Source of the DNA: Proteus vulgaris
Lineage (GTDB): Bacteria; Pseudomonadota; Gammaproteobacteria; Enterobacterales; Enterobacteriaceae
DNA: 64,000 bases
Assembly: GCF_016239305.1 (NCBI RefSeq)
Contig: NZ_JAEHOQ010000006.1
Coordinates: 140,672 to 204,671 of the forward strand
Direction: 5' to 3'
Part shown: piece by piece, positions 8,404 to 18,400 of the stretch
How positions within the stretch are numbered: the first letter of the stretch is position 1
Layout: each line of letters begins with the position of its first letter
Made by a program: the position numbers and the translations under genes
The notes under the pieces: generated by a model
The model's input: only the letters and a program-made list of their open reading frames with translations
Told to the model about the DNA's origin: nothing
Database searches by the model: none

Positions 8404-8784
8404 ATGAAAAAACCGTCATTAAAATCACTGGCTTTAAGTGAAAAGAATGCCTTTCGCACAAAGAAAGTGAATGTTGCTGAATGGGAAAATGCGGTTGTCA
8501 TGCTTCGTGAACCGTCATCACCTGCATGGATGAAGTGGCGTGAAATTATTCATCATGATAATGCTGAAGATGAACATTCGTTATCTGACATTGAAATTGC
8601 ACAACGTAATTTACGTGCCGATGTTGTGATGTTTATTGATGTGTTGCGTGATGAAAACGGGGATGTCGTTTTTGATGAATCAGACATCAACGATGTGATG
8701 GCTATTTATGGCCCTGTGCATTCTCGTTTATTAAAACAAGCGCTCGATTTAACTATTTCGGTTGATGATGCAGAAAAAAAGTAG
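8404..8784 (+). CDS. Tail assembly chaperone (lambda gpG-like)
   Basis: A 126-residue protein with the gpG-like start KKPSLKSLALSEKNAFRTKKVNV and an acidic helical middle. It coats the tape measure protein during tail assembly. The reading frame ends in DDAEKK-stop directly at a slippery A-tract, so a minority of ribosomes should make a longer fusion with the next frame. Position between tail tube and tape measure is diagnostic. Confidence 0.88.
   Translation: MKKPSLKSLALSEKNAFRTKKVNVAEWENAVVMLREPSSPAWMKWREIIHHDNAEDEHSLSDIEIAQRNLRADVVMFIDVLRDENGDVVFDESDINDVMAIYGPVHSRLLKQALDLTISVDDAEKK
8775..8781 (+). promoter_or_regulatory. -1 ribosomal frameshift site (A AAA AAG)
   Basis: The heptamer A-AAA-AAG, set in the zero frame as GAA AAA AAG, lies directly before the TAG stop. 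Slipping back one base leads to GTA GCC CAG and into the frame of the following protein. This is the classic arrangement for production of the gpGT-type fusion in siphophages. Confidence 0.88.
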
Positions 8785-9089
8785 CCCAGCCTGATACTTT
8801 CTTTTTAATGACATTGGCGCTCCGCATGGGGCGCACTCTTGACGAACTCACTCGCCAAATGAGCTTGAGTGAACTTCGGATGTGGATGGCTTTTGATCGC
8901 ATTAATCCCATCGGTGATATTCGCAGTGATATTCAAACAGCACATATCGTTTCTTCTATTTATCACTCTCAAGGCGGTAAATGTACGCTTTCTGATGTGC
9001 TTTTACGCTGGGATCCCAATGCAACCCAAGAAAGTGATGATAGTTCTAATGGGTTAGAGAATTTCTTTCAGTCTATTTCAGAAAATTAA
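8781..9089 (+). CDS. Frameshift extension of the tail chaperone (gpT part of gpGT)
   Basis: After the -1 slip the frame continues VAQPDTFFLMTLALRMGRTLDELTRQ and stays open for 102 residues, giving a fusion of about 228 residues. The segment TLDELTRQMSLSELRMWMAF is typical of gpT-like extensions, which bind the tail tube protein. No ribosome site precedes the internal ATG at 8808, so independent translation is unlikely. The tape measure gene follows 19 nt later. Confidence 0.85.
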   Translation, partial: VAQPDTFFLMTLALRMGRTLDELTRQMSLSELRMWMAFDRINPIGDIRSDIQTAHIVSSIYHSQGGKCTLSDVLLRWDPNATQESDDSSNGLENFFQSISEN

Positions 9090-9108
9090 TTATTTTTGCG
9101 AGGATAAA

Positions 9109-12100
9109 ATGGCAAAACTGCGTGAACTGATTATTAAAATTTCTGCTAATTCTTCCTCGTTTCAATCTGAAATAGCGCGGGCTTCGCGTATGGGAGAAAA
9201 CTATTATCGGATCATTGAGCAAGGTGGGCGACGCGCCAGTGGTGCATCTCGTGAAATGCAACGCGCTATCCATGATCTAAATGGTGAGTTGTCATCCATT
9301 AAAAATACTGTATCAGGCGTTGCGGGTGCATTTGCAGGGGCTTTTGCAACACAGCAACTTATCAATTATGCAGACGTATGGAGTCAACTCAGCGGTCGAT
9401 TAAAATTAGCGTCTACGTCGATGGAAGATTTTAAGCAAGCACAGCAAGAGTTAATGACGCTGAGCCAAAGAACGGGCACATCGATTGCAGCGAATACGAA
9501 TCTATACAGCCGTGTTGCACAATCCATGCGTGATGCGGGTTATGCTTCAAGCGATGTTGCGAAAGTCACCGAAACCATTGCAACTTCATTAAAGCTCTCT
9601 GGTGCCAGTGCTGAAGAAACCAGTTCTGTTATTACACAGCTAAGTCAAGCATTAGGCTCGGGTGTTCTTCGCGGTGAAGAATTTAATGCCGTTATGGAAA
9701 ATGGTGGGCGATTAGCAAAAATGCTGGCTGATGGTATGGGAACGACGATTGGTGGCCTGCGTGAAATGTCGCAAAGTGGACTACTCACGATGGATAAAAT
9801 TATTCCTATCCTGACAAATACGCAACAGTTACGAGCCGAGTTTGAGCAATTACCAGCTACGGTAAGTGGGTCTGCGCAGAAGATTGAAAATGCGTTCATG
9901 GCATGGATCGGCAATGTTAATGAAACATCAGGTGCTACTCGCACACTATCAACCGCAATGGAGGGGATCGCTAACAATATTGATGGTATAGCCTCTGTTT
10001 CTGGTGTGTTAATTGGTTTGGGGTTGGCTCGTTATTTTGGTGGGTTAACAACGAGTGTGGCGAATGCAACCATTGGGGTTGCGCGTGCAACAAAAAGTGA
10101 AATAGCACATGCTCAAGCTCAATTGCAAGGTATCAAAATATCAACGGCTAGAGCAAGGGCGGCAGTCTATCGTGCTCAACAGGCAAGGTTAGCGGCACAA
10201 AGTGCCGAGCAACAAGCATTAGCTGAACGTCGATTAGCTTCCGCGCAGGCAACATTAAATCGAAATATATCAGCAAGGCGCACTGCTCAAGAGAATCTTA
10301 ATCGAATCACATCGACAGGATCTCGATTAATGAGTGGTGCCATGGGGCTAATAGGTGGGATACCCGGACTCGTTATGGCAGGTGCTTCTGCTTGGTACAT
10401 TATGTATCAGAATCAAGAGGAAGCGAGGCGTTCTGCTCGTGAATATGCCGAAACTATTAATCAGGTACAAGAGAATTTAAGAAAGATGTCTCTTCCTGAT
10501 GTATCTGACAATTACGATAAAACGAACGATTCACTCACTGAACAAAATAGGCTGGTTACAGAGCAAAAAGGTAAAGTTGATGATCTAGAGAAACAAATTA
10601 GAGGTTACCAGCAGATGCTTGCATCACCTGGGCCTAAGATGGGTGATTTCATGATAAATCATCTAACTAGTGAAGCTGATGTTGTTAATCAATTAGCTGA
10701 AGCTGAAAAAGATCTTGCAGCAGAAAAAGAACGCCTCATTCAAATGCAAGAGAAATCGACGGGAATTCAGTCTGCATTAAAAAACATTGAAGAACAACGA
10801 GTATTCTTAATTCGACAACAGGCTTCAGAGCAAAACAAAGCTCATCAAGCCTTGTTGTTTATGAATGCTGAGCAAACGAAGTTCAATCAGATCATGAATA
10901 TTGGTAACAACATGCTCGCTACTCGGCAGGCATTAGTCAATATTCCTATGCGTATTCCTAATGCACCACTAGATGATAAACAGCAGACGCTAATAAATAA
11001 CTCTGAGCGAGATAAAATTCTCTCTTCATTAACGGGTGAAGCTAGAGTTATTAAACAGGCCGAATTTTCTGCCGATGATGTGGGGTTAACCAACACGCCA
11101 GAGCATGCCGAAAATCGCCAGAAATATATTAATAACCTAGTGACAGCTTTTCAAAATAGAGAAAAGCTAAATGAATCTCTTAAAACAGGAAAGGCAACAC
11201 AAAGCGCCTATGAAAAAGCGCAAAAAGAAGCTGAAAGAACCGCAGAACAATATGAGCGGAAGATAGCTGATTTAAGTGTGGCAACAGAGGTTCAGAAGGT
11301 TAGGGCTTCACAAGGCGAAAAAGCCGCCTCTCTTTATGCGGCATCACATGAAAATGGGGCTAAATGGACTGATAAGCAAAGAGAAGCGATTGAACGCTCA
11401 TCTGTCGCTCTCGCAGAATGGACACAAAAAGCAGATGATGCCGTGAAAAAGCATCGTGATATGGAAGATGCTCGCAAAAAACTGCAAGAAGCCACAGTCA
11501 AATTTAACGATGAAGCTACGTTAGCGGCTCAAACCAATAACATGAGTTCGCGAGAAAAAAGCTACTTTGAAGAAAGCCAGCAAATAGACCGTATCTACAA
11601 TGAATCTGCAAAGAAAACAGAAGATATTGAAGCCAGATCTAAAGCATTAGATGCATTAGATCTTAAGTATCGAAATATAGCGCTCGCTGAATCTGACTGG
11701 ACTGCAGGTATAACACGTGGAATGAAAGATTGGGTTCAAGAAAGCGGTAACTACGCTACTCAAACAGCTTCTGTTGTTCAAAATGCAATGGGAGGAATGG
11801 TTGATACTATTAGCGATAAATTAAATGGTAATAAAGCCAGCTGGAAAGATTGGTCTGTTAGCGTGTTGAAATCTATTCAGAATGTACTCATTAATGCGGC
11901 AATAGTGAATAGCCTGAATACAATGGCAGGTGCTGGTGGTTGGATGGGCGCTGTTGGTGGGTTTTTAGGTGGTGTTGCCCACGCTAAAGGTGGGGTACAT
12001 AGTTCAGAAAGCCTTGGTTCTTATAGTAATCAAATCGTTAGCTCACCTACTTATTTTGCCTTCGCTAAGGGGGGCGCGCCTAATCTCGGACTCATGGGCG

Positions 12101-12375
12101 AAGCAGGGAGTGAGGCTATAATGCCATTAACTCGAACTGCAGATGGCAACTTAGGGGTTAGAGTTGTTGGTGGTAATAATCAGGGCACTACTTCAGCACC
12201 ACAGGTTTACATTACCATTGACGGTAATGGTAATTCAGAAACTCAATCGACGAATGGGTTCGAGCAGTTTGGTGCGGAGATTGGCCGATTTGTTGATAGC
12301 CGTTACCGAGAGTTAATGTCCAAAGATATTAGGCCGGGTGGTTTAATTTGGAATGCAACTCGAGGAGGCCGTTAA
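9109..12375 (+). CDS. Tail tape measure protein
   Basis: A 1088-residue protein, the longest but one in the prophage. Residues about 95-235 match the tape-measure N-terminal domain (for example LSGASAEETSSVITQLSQALGSGVLRGEEFN). A long Ala/Glu/Gln-rich helical and coiled-coil body follows, with a hydrophobic Gly/Ala-rich segment near 408-430. The C-terminus has GGVAHAKGG and LMGEAGSEAIMPLTR, typical of lambda-family tape measures. It sets tail length and aids DNA entry. AGGA precedes the ATG. Confidence 0.93.
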   Translation: MAKLRELIIKISANSSSFQSEIARASRMGENYYRIIEQGGRRASGASREMQRAIHDLNGELSSIKNTVSGVAGAFAGAFATQQLINYADVWSQLSGRLKLASTSMEDFKQAQQELMTLSQRTGTSIAANTNLYSRVAQSMRDAGYASSDVAKVTETIATSLKLSGASAEETSSVITQLSQALGSGVLRGEEFNAVMENGGRLAKMLADGMGTTIGGLREMSQSGLLTMDKIIPILTNTQQLRAEFEQLPATVSGSAQKIENAFMAWIGNVNETSGATRTLSTAMEGIANNIDGIASVSGVLIGLGLARYFGGLTTSVANATIGVARATKSEIAHAQAQLQGIKISTARARAAVYRAQQARLAAQSAEQQALAERRLASAQATLNRNISARRTAQENLNRITSTGSRLMSGAMGLIGGIPGLVMAGASAWYIMYQNQEEARRSAREYAETINQVQENLRKMSLPDVSDNYDKTNDSLTEQNRLVTEQKGKVDDLEKQIRGYQQMLASPGPKMGDFMINHLTSEADVVNQLAEAEKDLAAEKERLIQMQEKSTGIQSALKNIEEQRVFLIRQQASEQNKAHQALLFMNAEQTKFNQIMNIGNNMLATRQALVNIPMRIPNAPLDDKQQTLINNSERDKILSSLTGEARVIKQAEFSADDVGLTNTPEHAENRQKYINNLVTAFQNREKLNESLKTGKATQSAYEKAQKEAERTAEQYERKIADLSVATEVQKVRASQGEKAASLYAASHENGAKWTDKQREAIERSSVALAEWTQKADDAVKKHRDMEDARKKLQEATVKFNDEATLAAQTNNMSSREKSYFEESQQIDRIYNESAKKTEDIEARSKALDALDLKYRNIALAESDWTAGITRGMKDWVQESGNYATQTASVVQNAMGGMVDTISDKLNGNKASWKDWSVSVLKSIQNVLINAAIVNSLNTMAGAGGWMGAVGGFLGGVAHAKGGVHSSESLGSYSNQIVSSPTYFAFAKGGAPNLGLMGEAGSEAIMPLTRTADGNLGVRVVGGNNQGTTSAPQVYITIDGNGNSETQSTNGFEQFGAEIGRFVDSRYRELMSKDIRPGGLIWNATRGGR

Positions 12376-12377
12376 AA

Positions 12378-12710
12378 ATGGAAACATTCACTTGGTGTCC
12401 GCGTGTAAATCCGACTGAAGATGTCTCTTACAACATAAGGAAAGTCAAGTTTGGGGATGGTTATGAACAAGTTTCTAGTAATGGTTTAAATTCACGCAGT
12501 CAGAAATGGTCAATGGAGTTTGTGGGTGATGAAGATTACATTTCAGCTATTCGTCACTTTATTGATAAACACGCAGGAATAAAGTCATTTTTCTGGAAAC
12601 CGCCTCTTGAGCCACTTGGATTGTATCGTTGTGATGAACACAAACTCATTCCGAACGGTGCAGGAAATTACACCCTTTCTTTGGTTTTTATTCAGGCATT
12701 TAAATCATGA
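12378..12710 (+). CDS. Minor tail protein M
   Basis: A 110-residue protein matching lambda gpM: METFTWCPRVNPTEDVSYNIRKVKFGDGYEQ, then a middle with FWKPPLEPLGLYRC. It helps form the tail-tip initiator. The start at 12378 is chosen over an in-frame ATG at 12348, inside the tape measure gene, because GAGGAGG lies at the right distance. Its stop overlaps the L start in ATGA. Confidence 0.88.
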   Translation: METFTWCPRVNPTEDVSYNIRKVKFGDGYEQVSSNGLNSRSQKWSMEFVGDEDYISAIRHFIDKHAGIKSFFWKPPLEPLGLYRCDEHKLIPNGAGNYTLSLVFIQAFKS

Positions 12711-13456
12711 TCACAGCCGATTATCAAAAATTAGAGCCGGGCAATACTGTCCGGCTTTTTGAAGTTGATGGTACAGAATTTGGTGTTCCTAATATTCTGA
12801 GATTCCATGCATACAATATTCCCATCACGGAAGAGGAGATGCAAAAGGCTAAAGGAGAAATAGAGGCTAAGTCCATTTGGTGGCAAGGGAATGAATATGG
12901 GGCATGGCCAGTTCAAATAGAAGGGTTAGAGTCCTCTACAACGGGATCTAGTGCTAATCCTAAATTATCAGTGGCTAATTTAGATAGCTCAATAACCGCA
13001 TTATGTCTGCATTATGATGATATGTTGAAAGCGAAAGTGATTATTCACGATACACTTTCTCATTATCTCGATGCGGAAAATTTTAGTGATGGGAATGCTT
13101 CTGCAGATCCCACCCAAGAGCGAGTATCTGTCTTTTATATTGATAGTAAAAGTGCAGAAACAAATGAATTTGTTGAATTTACACTGGCAAGCCCAATGGA
13201 TTTACAAGGTGTGATGATACCTACTCGACAACTACATTCAATGTGTACGTGGTGTTTACGAGGACAATATAAATCGGGAGATGGGTGTGATTATGCAGGG
13301 CAAAATGGTTATTTTGATAAGCAGGGTAATCCTGTTGACGATCCATCACTAGATAAGTGTAGTGGTTTATTGAAAACGGGGTGTGTGCCTCGATTCGGTA
13401 AGAATAATCCTCTTCCTTTTGGTGGTTTTGTCGGAACCTCATTGTTACGGAAATAA
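12707..13456 (+). CDS. Minor tail protein L
   Basis: A 249-residue protein matching lambda gpL. The C-terminal half carries the conserved cysteines in MCTWCLRGQYKSGDGCDYAG, then a Cys in CSGLLKTGC, which in this family bind an iron-sulfur cluster, followed by the ending RFGKNNPLPFGGF. It is part of the tail tip. It overlaps M by 4 nt and precedes K by 2 nt. Confidence 0.9.
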   Translation: MITADYQKLEPGNTVRLFEVDGTEFGVPNILRFHAYNIPITEEEMQKAKGEIEAKSIWWQGNEYGAWPVQIEGLESSTTGSSANPKLSVANLDSSITALCLHYDDMLKAKVIIHDTLSHYLDAENFSDGNASADPTQERVSVFYIDSKSAETNEFVEFTLASPMDLQGVMIPTRQLHSMCTWCLRGQYKSGDGCDYAGQNGYFDKQGNPVDDPSLDKCSGLLKTGCVPRFGKNNPLPFGGFVGTSLLRK

Positions 13457-13458
13457 TA

Positions 13459-14169
13459 ATGATGCAAAAGAAAATACGAGAGGCGATATTTTCTCATGCA
13501 AAAAAGGAATATCCCAAAGAAGCATGTGGCGTTATCATCCAAAAATCCAGAGTAAAGACGTATTTACCTTGCGTAAATGTAGCTAAAACACCTCAAGAGC
13601 ACTTCGTTATTTCTCCCCAAGAATATGCATTATGTGAAGACCAAGGTGTCGTTATTGGTATTGTTCATAGTCATCCAGATGCTACGACTCAGCCTTCTGA
13701 GTTAGATCAGGCTCAATGTGATGCGCTGGGTATCCCTTGGTATATTGTCAGTTACCCCGAGGGGGATTTTCGTGAAATTCTTCCTCGAGGCGAACTTCCT
13801 CTTATTGGCCGTCCATTTGTGCTTGGTTTTACGGATTGCTGGGGCCTAATAATGAGTTATTTTAAGCAGACACATAATATTGTATTACCTGATTATCGTG
13901 TTGATTATCCGTGGTGGGAGCAAGGTGAGGATCTCTATATGGATAATTGGCAAGAAGCGGGCTTTGTAAAAGTAGAAGGTGAACCACAAACAGGTGATAT
14001 GGTAGTTATGCAGGTTCAATCCAATGTTGCAAATCATGCCGGTATTATTCTGGATGATGGTATGTTATTGCATCACCTTTATGGGAGACTAAGCCAACGA
14101 GTTCCTTATGGTGGTTATTGGCGAGATAGAACAATTATTATATTGCGTCATTTATCATTAATTAAATAA
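13459..14169 (+). CDS. Tail tip assembly protein K (JAMM + NlpC/P60)
   Basis: A 236-residue two-domain protein like lambda gpK. The N-terminal JAB1/MPN-type domain has the metalloprotease motif HSHPDATTQPSELD (His70, His72, Asp83) and an upstream Glu21. The C-terminal NlpC/P60 cysteine peptidase has Cys127 in GFTDCWGL and His in NHAGIIL. It probably processes tail-tip or cell-wall substrates during tail assembly or infection. All key catalytic residues are present. Confidence 0.9.
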   Translation: MMQKKIREAIFSHAKKEYPKEACGVIIQKSRVKTYLPCVNVAKTPQEHFVISPQEYALCEDQGVVIGIVHSHPDATTQPSELDQAQCDALGIPWYIVSYPEGDFREILPRGELPLIGRPFVLGFTDCWGLIMSYFKQTHNIVLPDYRVDYPWWEQGEDLYMDNWQEAGFVKVEGEPQTGDMVVMQVQSNVANHAGIILDDGMLLHHLYGRLSQRVPYGGYWRDRTIIILRHLSLIK

Positions 14170-14259
14170 AAAGTATTTATTTCTATATTTGCCTTTCATT
14201 CTTATTATCAAATTATTAACATGATCACGTTTAATTATAAAAACTGATATGGAGTGATA

Positions 14260-14760
14260 ATGAAAAAATTTGGTTTTTTTACATTTGCTATTGGTGTTAT
14301 CAGTATAATTATCGGATTGATAATATTAATGAATATTAAAACGGAATATGATTCTGTTAGATTATTTCCTAATGCAGTAGTTTCTATGTCAATCGGTTGT
14401 TTTTTAACTTTAATAGGCTCTATTTTTGCAGGCTGTGGCGCTATTGTTGAAGAAATTAGAGGAGGTAAATCATCTCTTACTAATAATCAACAAATAAATA
14501 ATCAATCAATTGAAAGTGAATTTTTTGATATAGGTAAATGGTCTGCTTCTAATTTTGTCATTAGAGGAAGTGATGGACTGAAATTTGATGAAGAAGCAGT
14601 AACTAAGTTTGTCGAAGAAATGAAAAAATCAAAACCTACATATAACGGAGCACAGTTAATAGCATTTTATAAGATGGATATAAACGCTATAACAAACGGT
14701 TTTCCAGAATCATTAAGATCAAAATTTACTGAAGATTTTGAAAATAAAGTAAATCATTAA
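14260..14760 (+). CDS. Moron: two-helix membrane protein inserted between K and I
   Basis: A 166-residue protein that I cannot assign. It has two hydrophobic helices (about residues 4-25 and 40-60), then a Ser/Asn/Gln-rich linker and a soluble helical C-terminus. It is visibly more AT-rich than the tail genes beside it, has its own spacer in front and a terminator behind. Lambda-type phages have K and I adjacent, so this is an added cargo gene. ATG 14260 with GGAG at 14251 is preferred to a GTG at 14254. Superinfection exclusion would be one guess. Confidence 0.65.
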   Translation: MKKFGFFTFAIGVISIIIGLIILMNIKTEYDSVRLFPNAVVSMSIGCFLTLIGSIFAGCGAIVEEIRGGKSSLTNNQQINNQSIESEFFDIGKWSASNFVIRGSDGLKFDEEAVTKFVEEMKKSKPTYNGAQLIAFYKMDINAITNGFPESLRSKFTEDFENKVNH

Positions 14761-14781
14761 TCATTCAAACATCTTAAATAT

Positions 14782-14807
14782 AACCCGCCAAGTGCGGGTT
14801 TTTTTAT
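14782..14807 (+). terminator. Terminator after the moron gene
   Basis: AACCCGC-CAAGT-GCGGGTT followed by a run of seven or more T residues, 22 nt after the moron stop. A terminator here marks the moron as its own transcription unit within the tail operon. Confidence 0.8.
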
Positions 14808-14816
14808 GGAGTTTTT

Positions 14817-15410
14817 ATGCAAGAAGAAAAAATGGTAACAATAGAGTTAAGCGGAATATTAGGCAAAACATTTGGTAAAACTCATCAGCGCATAATTACG
14901 ACAACATCAGAAGCAATCAGAGCACTTTGTTGTACCTTAAATGGATTTGAACAGTATTTAAATACCAGTAAATCACGAGGATTAACATACGCTGTATTTA
15001 AAGGGAAAAAGAATATCGGTGTTGATGATCTTAATTTCCCGATATCAGAAGAAATTATTCGTATCGTTCCCATTGTGATGGGGAGCAAAAGAGGTGGTGT
15101 TTTTCAGACTATTTTGGGTGCCGTCCTTGTTGCTGCCGCTATATGGCTACCTTGGGGTTCCGCATTATGGGCCAGTAACCTTTTATTTGCTGTTGGCGCA
15201 TCAGTAGCTATCGGCGGTGTTATTCAAATGCTTTCACCTCAGCCAAAAGGCCTTGCAATGCAAGATCAGGGTGAAAACAAACCTTCGTATGCATTTGGCT
15301 CTCCTACTAATACCGTTTCTCAGGGTTACCCAGTACCAGTGCTTTATGGCGAAAGAACTATTGGTGGTGCCATCATTTCCGCAGGTATTTATGTAGAAGA
15401 TCAGCAATAA
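14817..15410 (+). CDS. Tail assembly protein I
   Basis: A 197-residue protein matching lambda gpI. It has an N-terminal ubiquitin-like region (VTIELSGILGKTFGKTH), a central Gly/Ala-rich hydrophobic segment of about 50 residues (FQTILGAVLVAAAIWLPWG), and the ending VSQGYPVPVLYGERTIGGAIISAGIY, which is strongly conserved. It is needed to assemble the tail tip with J. GGAG precedes the ATG, and J starts 19 nt downstream. Confidence 0.87.
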   Translation: MQEEKMVTIELSGILGKTFGKTHQRIITTTSEAIRALCCTLNGFEQYLNTSKSRGLTYAVFKGKKNIGVDDLNFPISEEIIRIVPIVMGSKRGGVFQTILGAVLVAAAIWLPWGSALWASNLLFAVGASVAIGGVIQMLSPQPKGLAMQDQGENKPSYAFGSPTNTVSQGYPVPVLYGERTIGGAIISAGIYVEDQQ

Positions 15411-15429
15411 ATCTATTTGGAATAATCTA

Positions 15430-18400
15430 ATGAGAAAAATAATTCACGGTCAAAAAGGGGGCGGTGGTAGTCCTCGTGTGCCTGTTGAGCAACCTGATGA
15501 TTTACAATCTATTGCTAAAGCAAAGTTACTCATTGCCTTGGGGGAGGGTGAATTTGCCGGAGAGTTAACGGCACAAAATATCTTTCTTGATGGCACACCG
15601 TTAGAAGACACTGAAGGAAATGCAAATTTTAGTGGTGTGACGTGGGATTTTAGACCAGGCACACAAGCACAGACTTATATTCAAGGATTACCTAGCGCTG
15701 AAAATGAGATCAATGTTGGTTCAACGATTTCGAGTAAAACACCGTGGGTTCACACATTTACCAATTCACAATTATCGGCTATTCGAATTCGTCTAAAGTG
15801 GCCTTCATTATTCAAGCAAGAAGATAATGGGGATTTGGTGGGTAATGAAGTTAAATACGCTATTGATTTACAAACTGATGGTGGTAGTTGGAAAAACGTT
15901 ATTGATAGTGCCGTGAAAGGAAAAACGACATCAGGTTATGAGCGAGCACACAGAATTGATTTACCTGAATCGACAACATCATGGTCACTACGTGTTAGAA
16001 AGGTATCTAATGATGCTAATAGCAGTAAAATCGGTGATACGGTTGTTTTGCAAAGTTACACTGAAGTCATTGATGCTAAATTCACCTATCCTCATACAGC
16101 GTTACTTTATATTGAATTCGACTCTAAACAATTCAACGGTTCTATTCCGCAAATAACGTGCAAACCGAAAGGGCGCATAATCCGAATACCCTCAAATTAC
16201 AATCCTATTGATCGCACCTATACGGGCGTATGGGATGGTTCCTTTAAATGGGCATGGACCAATAACCCCGCATGGGTTTTCTACGATATTGTTATTTCCG
16301 ATAGATTTGGTCTTGGACAACGAATAAATCAACAACAGATTGATAAATGGGAGTTATACCGTATAGCGCAGTATTGTGATCAATTGGTACCCGATGGAAA
16401 AGGTGGTGACGGTACAGAACCTCGTTATGTCTGTGATGTTTATGTGCAAGATAGAAATGAAGCGTATAACGTGTTACGTGACTTTGCAGCCATCTTTCGA
16501 GGAATGACCTATTGGGGTGGCGGTCAGATTGTGACATTAGCGGATATGCCTCGTGATATAGATTATAGCTATACCCGAGCTAATGTGATTGATGGCAAAT
16601 TTATTTATTCAAGCAGTAGCAGTAAAGAAAAGTATTCCACAGCATTGGTTTCGTATTCAGATCCGCAAAATGGATATGCTGATGCAATGGAGCCAGTGTT
16701 TGAACCTGATTTAGTTTCTCGGTTTGGGTTTAATCAATTAGAAGTTACCGCAATTGGTTGCACCCGACAAAGTGAAGCCAACAGAAAAGGGCGCTGGGGA
16801 ATACTGACAAACAATAAAGACAGAATGGTGACATTCTCTGTCGGGTTAGATGGGAACATTCCGCAACCCGGTTACATTATCGCTGTTGCTGATGAACTGT
16901 TGTCAGGAAAGGTCACTGGCGGTCGAGTGAGTGCTATCAATGGCAGAAGTATCACGTTAGATCGCGTTTCAAGTGCTGTAAGTGGTGATCGCTTAATTCT
17001 CAATCTTCCTTCAGGGCAATCGCAAGCAAGAACGATACAAACAGTATCAGGGAAGGTGATCACGGTTACAACGGAATACAGCGAGACACCAGAGACAGAA
17101 TGTGTTTGGGTTGTCGAATCAGAAGAGCTGTATGCGCAACAATATCGCGTTGTCAGTGTTACAGAAAATGAGTCTAATCAATTTACTATTACAGCCATTC
17201 AGCATGATCCCAGTAAATATGAACATGTTGATTCTGGCGCATTGATTGATGAAAGGCCCATTAGTGTTATTCCTCCTAATAACCAGCAAGCCCCGAAAAA
17301 TATTGTCATCGACTCTTACTCAATTGTAAGCCAAGGCGTTAGCATTGAAACAATGCGAGCACAGTGGCCACAAGTTGAAAATGCAATCTCTTATGAAGCG
17401 CAATGGCGTAGAAACGAAGGCAATTGGGTCAATATGCCTCGAAGCTCCATTAACTCTATTGAGGTTCCTAATGTTTATGCCGGTCGATATTTAGTCCGTG
17501 TTCGAGCTATTAATGCTTCTGAGATCTCAAGCGGATGGGGATATTCTGAAGAAAAAACGTTAACCGGAAAAATGGGTAACCCACCTAAACCGGTTAACTT
17601 TAGAGCGTCACCGTTGGTATTTGGCATTAAGTTAGATTGGGGATTTGGTGAAAATACTAGTGATACGTTAAAAACTGAAATCCAGTACAGCAAAACGAAT
17701 GACGGTGAAGGACTGATGCTGTTATCTGATGTTCCTTATCCATCTAAAACCTATGAAATGGCGGGTTTGTCAGCAGGAGTAGCGTTTTATTTTAGGGCAA
17801 GGCTGGTGGATAAAACAGGCAATCAATCTGAGTGGACTGAGTTTATTCGGGGGGAATCGGAGTTTGATGTAGGTACGATATTGCCAGAGCTTGATGGACA
17901 CTTTATGTCATCTGAAGCCGGTCAGCAACTTAGTGAACGCTTGGATTGGAATGCTGAGACAGCGCTTCTTCTTAGTAACGCTGACTCTCAACTATCACGC
18001 AGTGTGTTAATGAAACACGGTCAATCACAAGCGGGTATTCGCGAATTATGGCAAGTTCGTGCAACGGATAATGAAGCATGGGCGCAGGAAGTTAAAGAAA
18101 TTTACTCCGCTGTTGGTGACAACAAATCTGCAATTAAAGAGACTCAAACGTCAATTACCAAACTTGACGAGGCTTTTGGTCAGCGATTTACTGAAATTCG
18201 TACGGAAATAGATAAGGCCCAGTCCGATATCGTTTCAAACTCTACCGCCATTTCAGAAGCCAACAAAGCCTCTGCCGAAGATAGAAAACAAGTTCAAGCT
18301 AAGTTTGACGAACAGGAGGGAATGATTCAGCAAAAAATGCAGGCTGAATTTAGTCAATCTGGTGACGGTGTTGTTACGCACTCAATTAATATCACGATTG

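Noticed and set aside
8808..9089. Independent gene starting at ATG 8808
   Set aside because: No ribosome site; the sequence is better explained as the -1 frameshift extension of the preceding chaperone gene.
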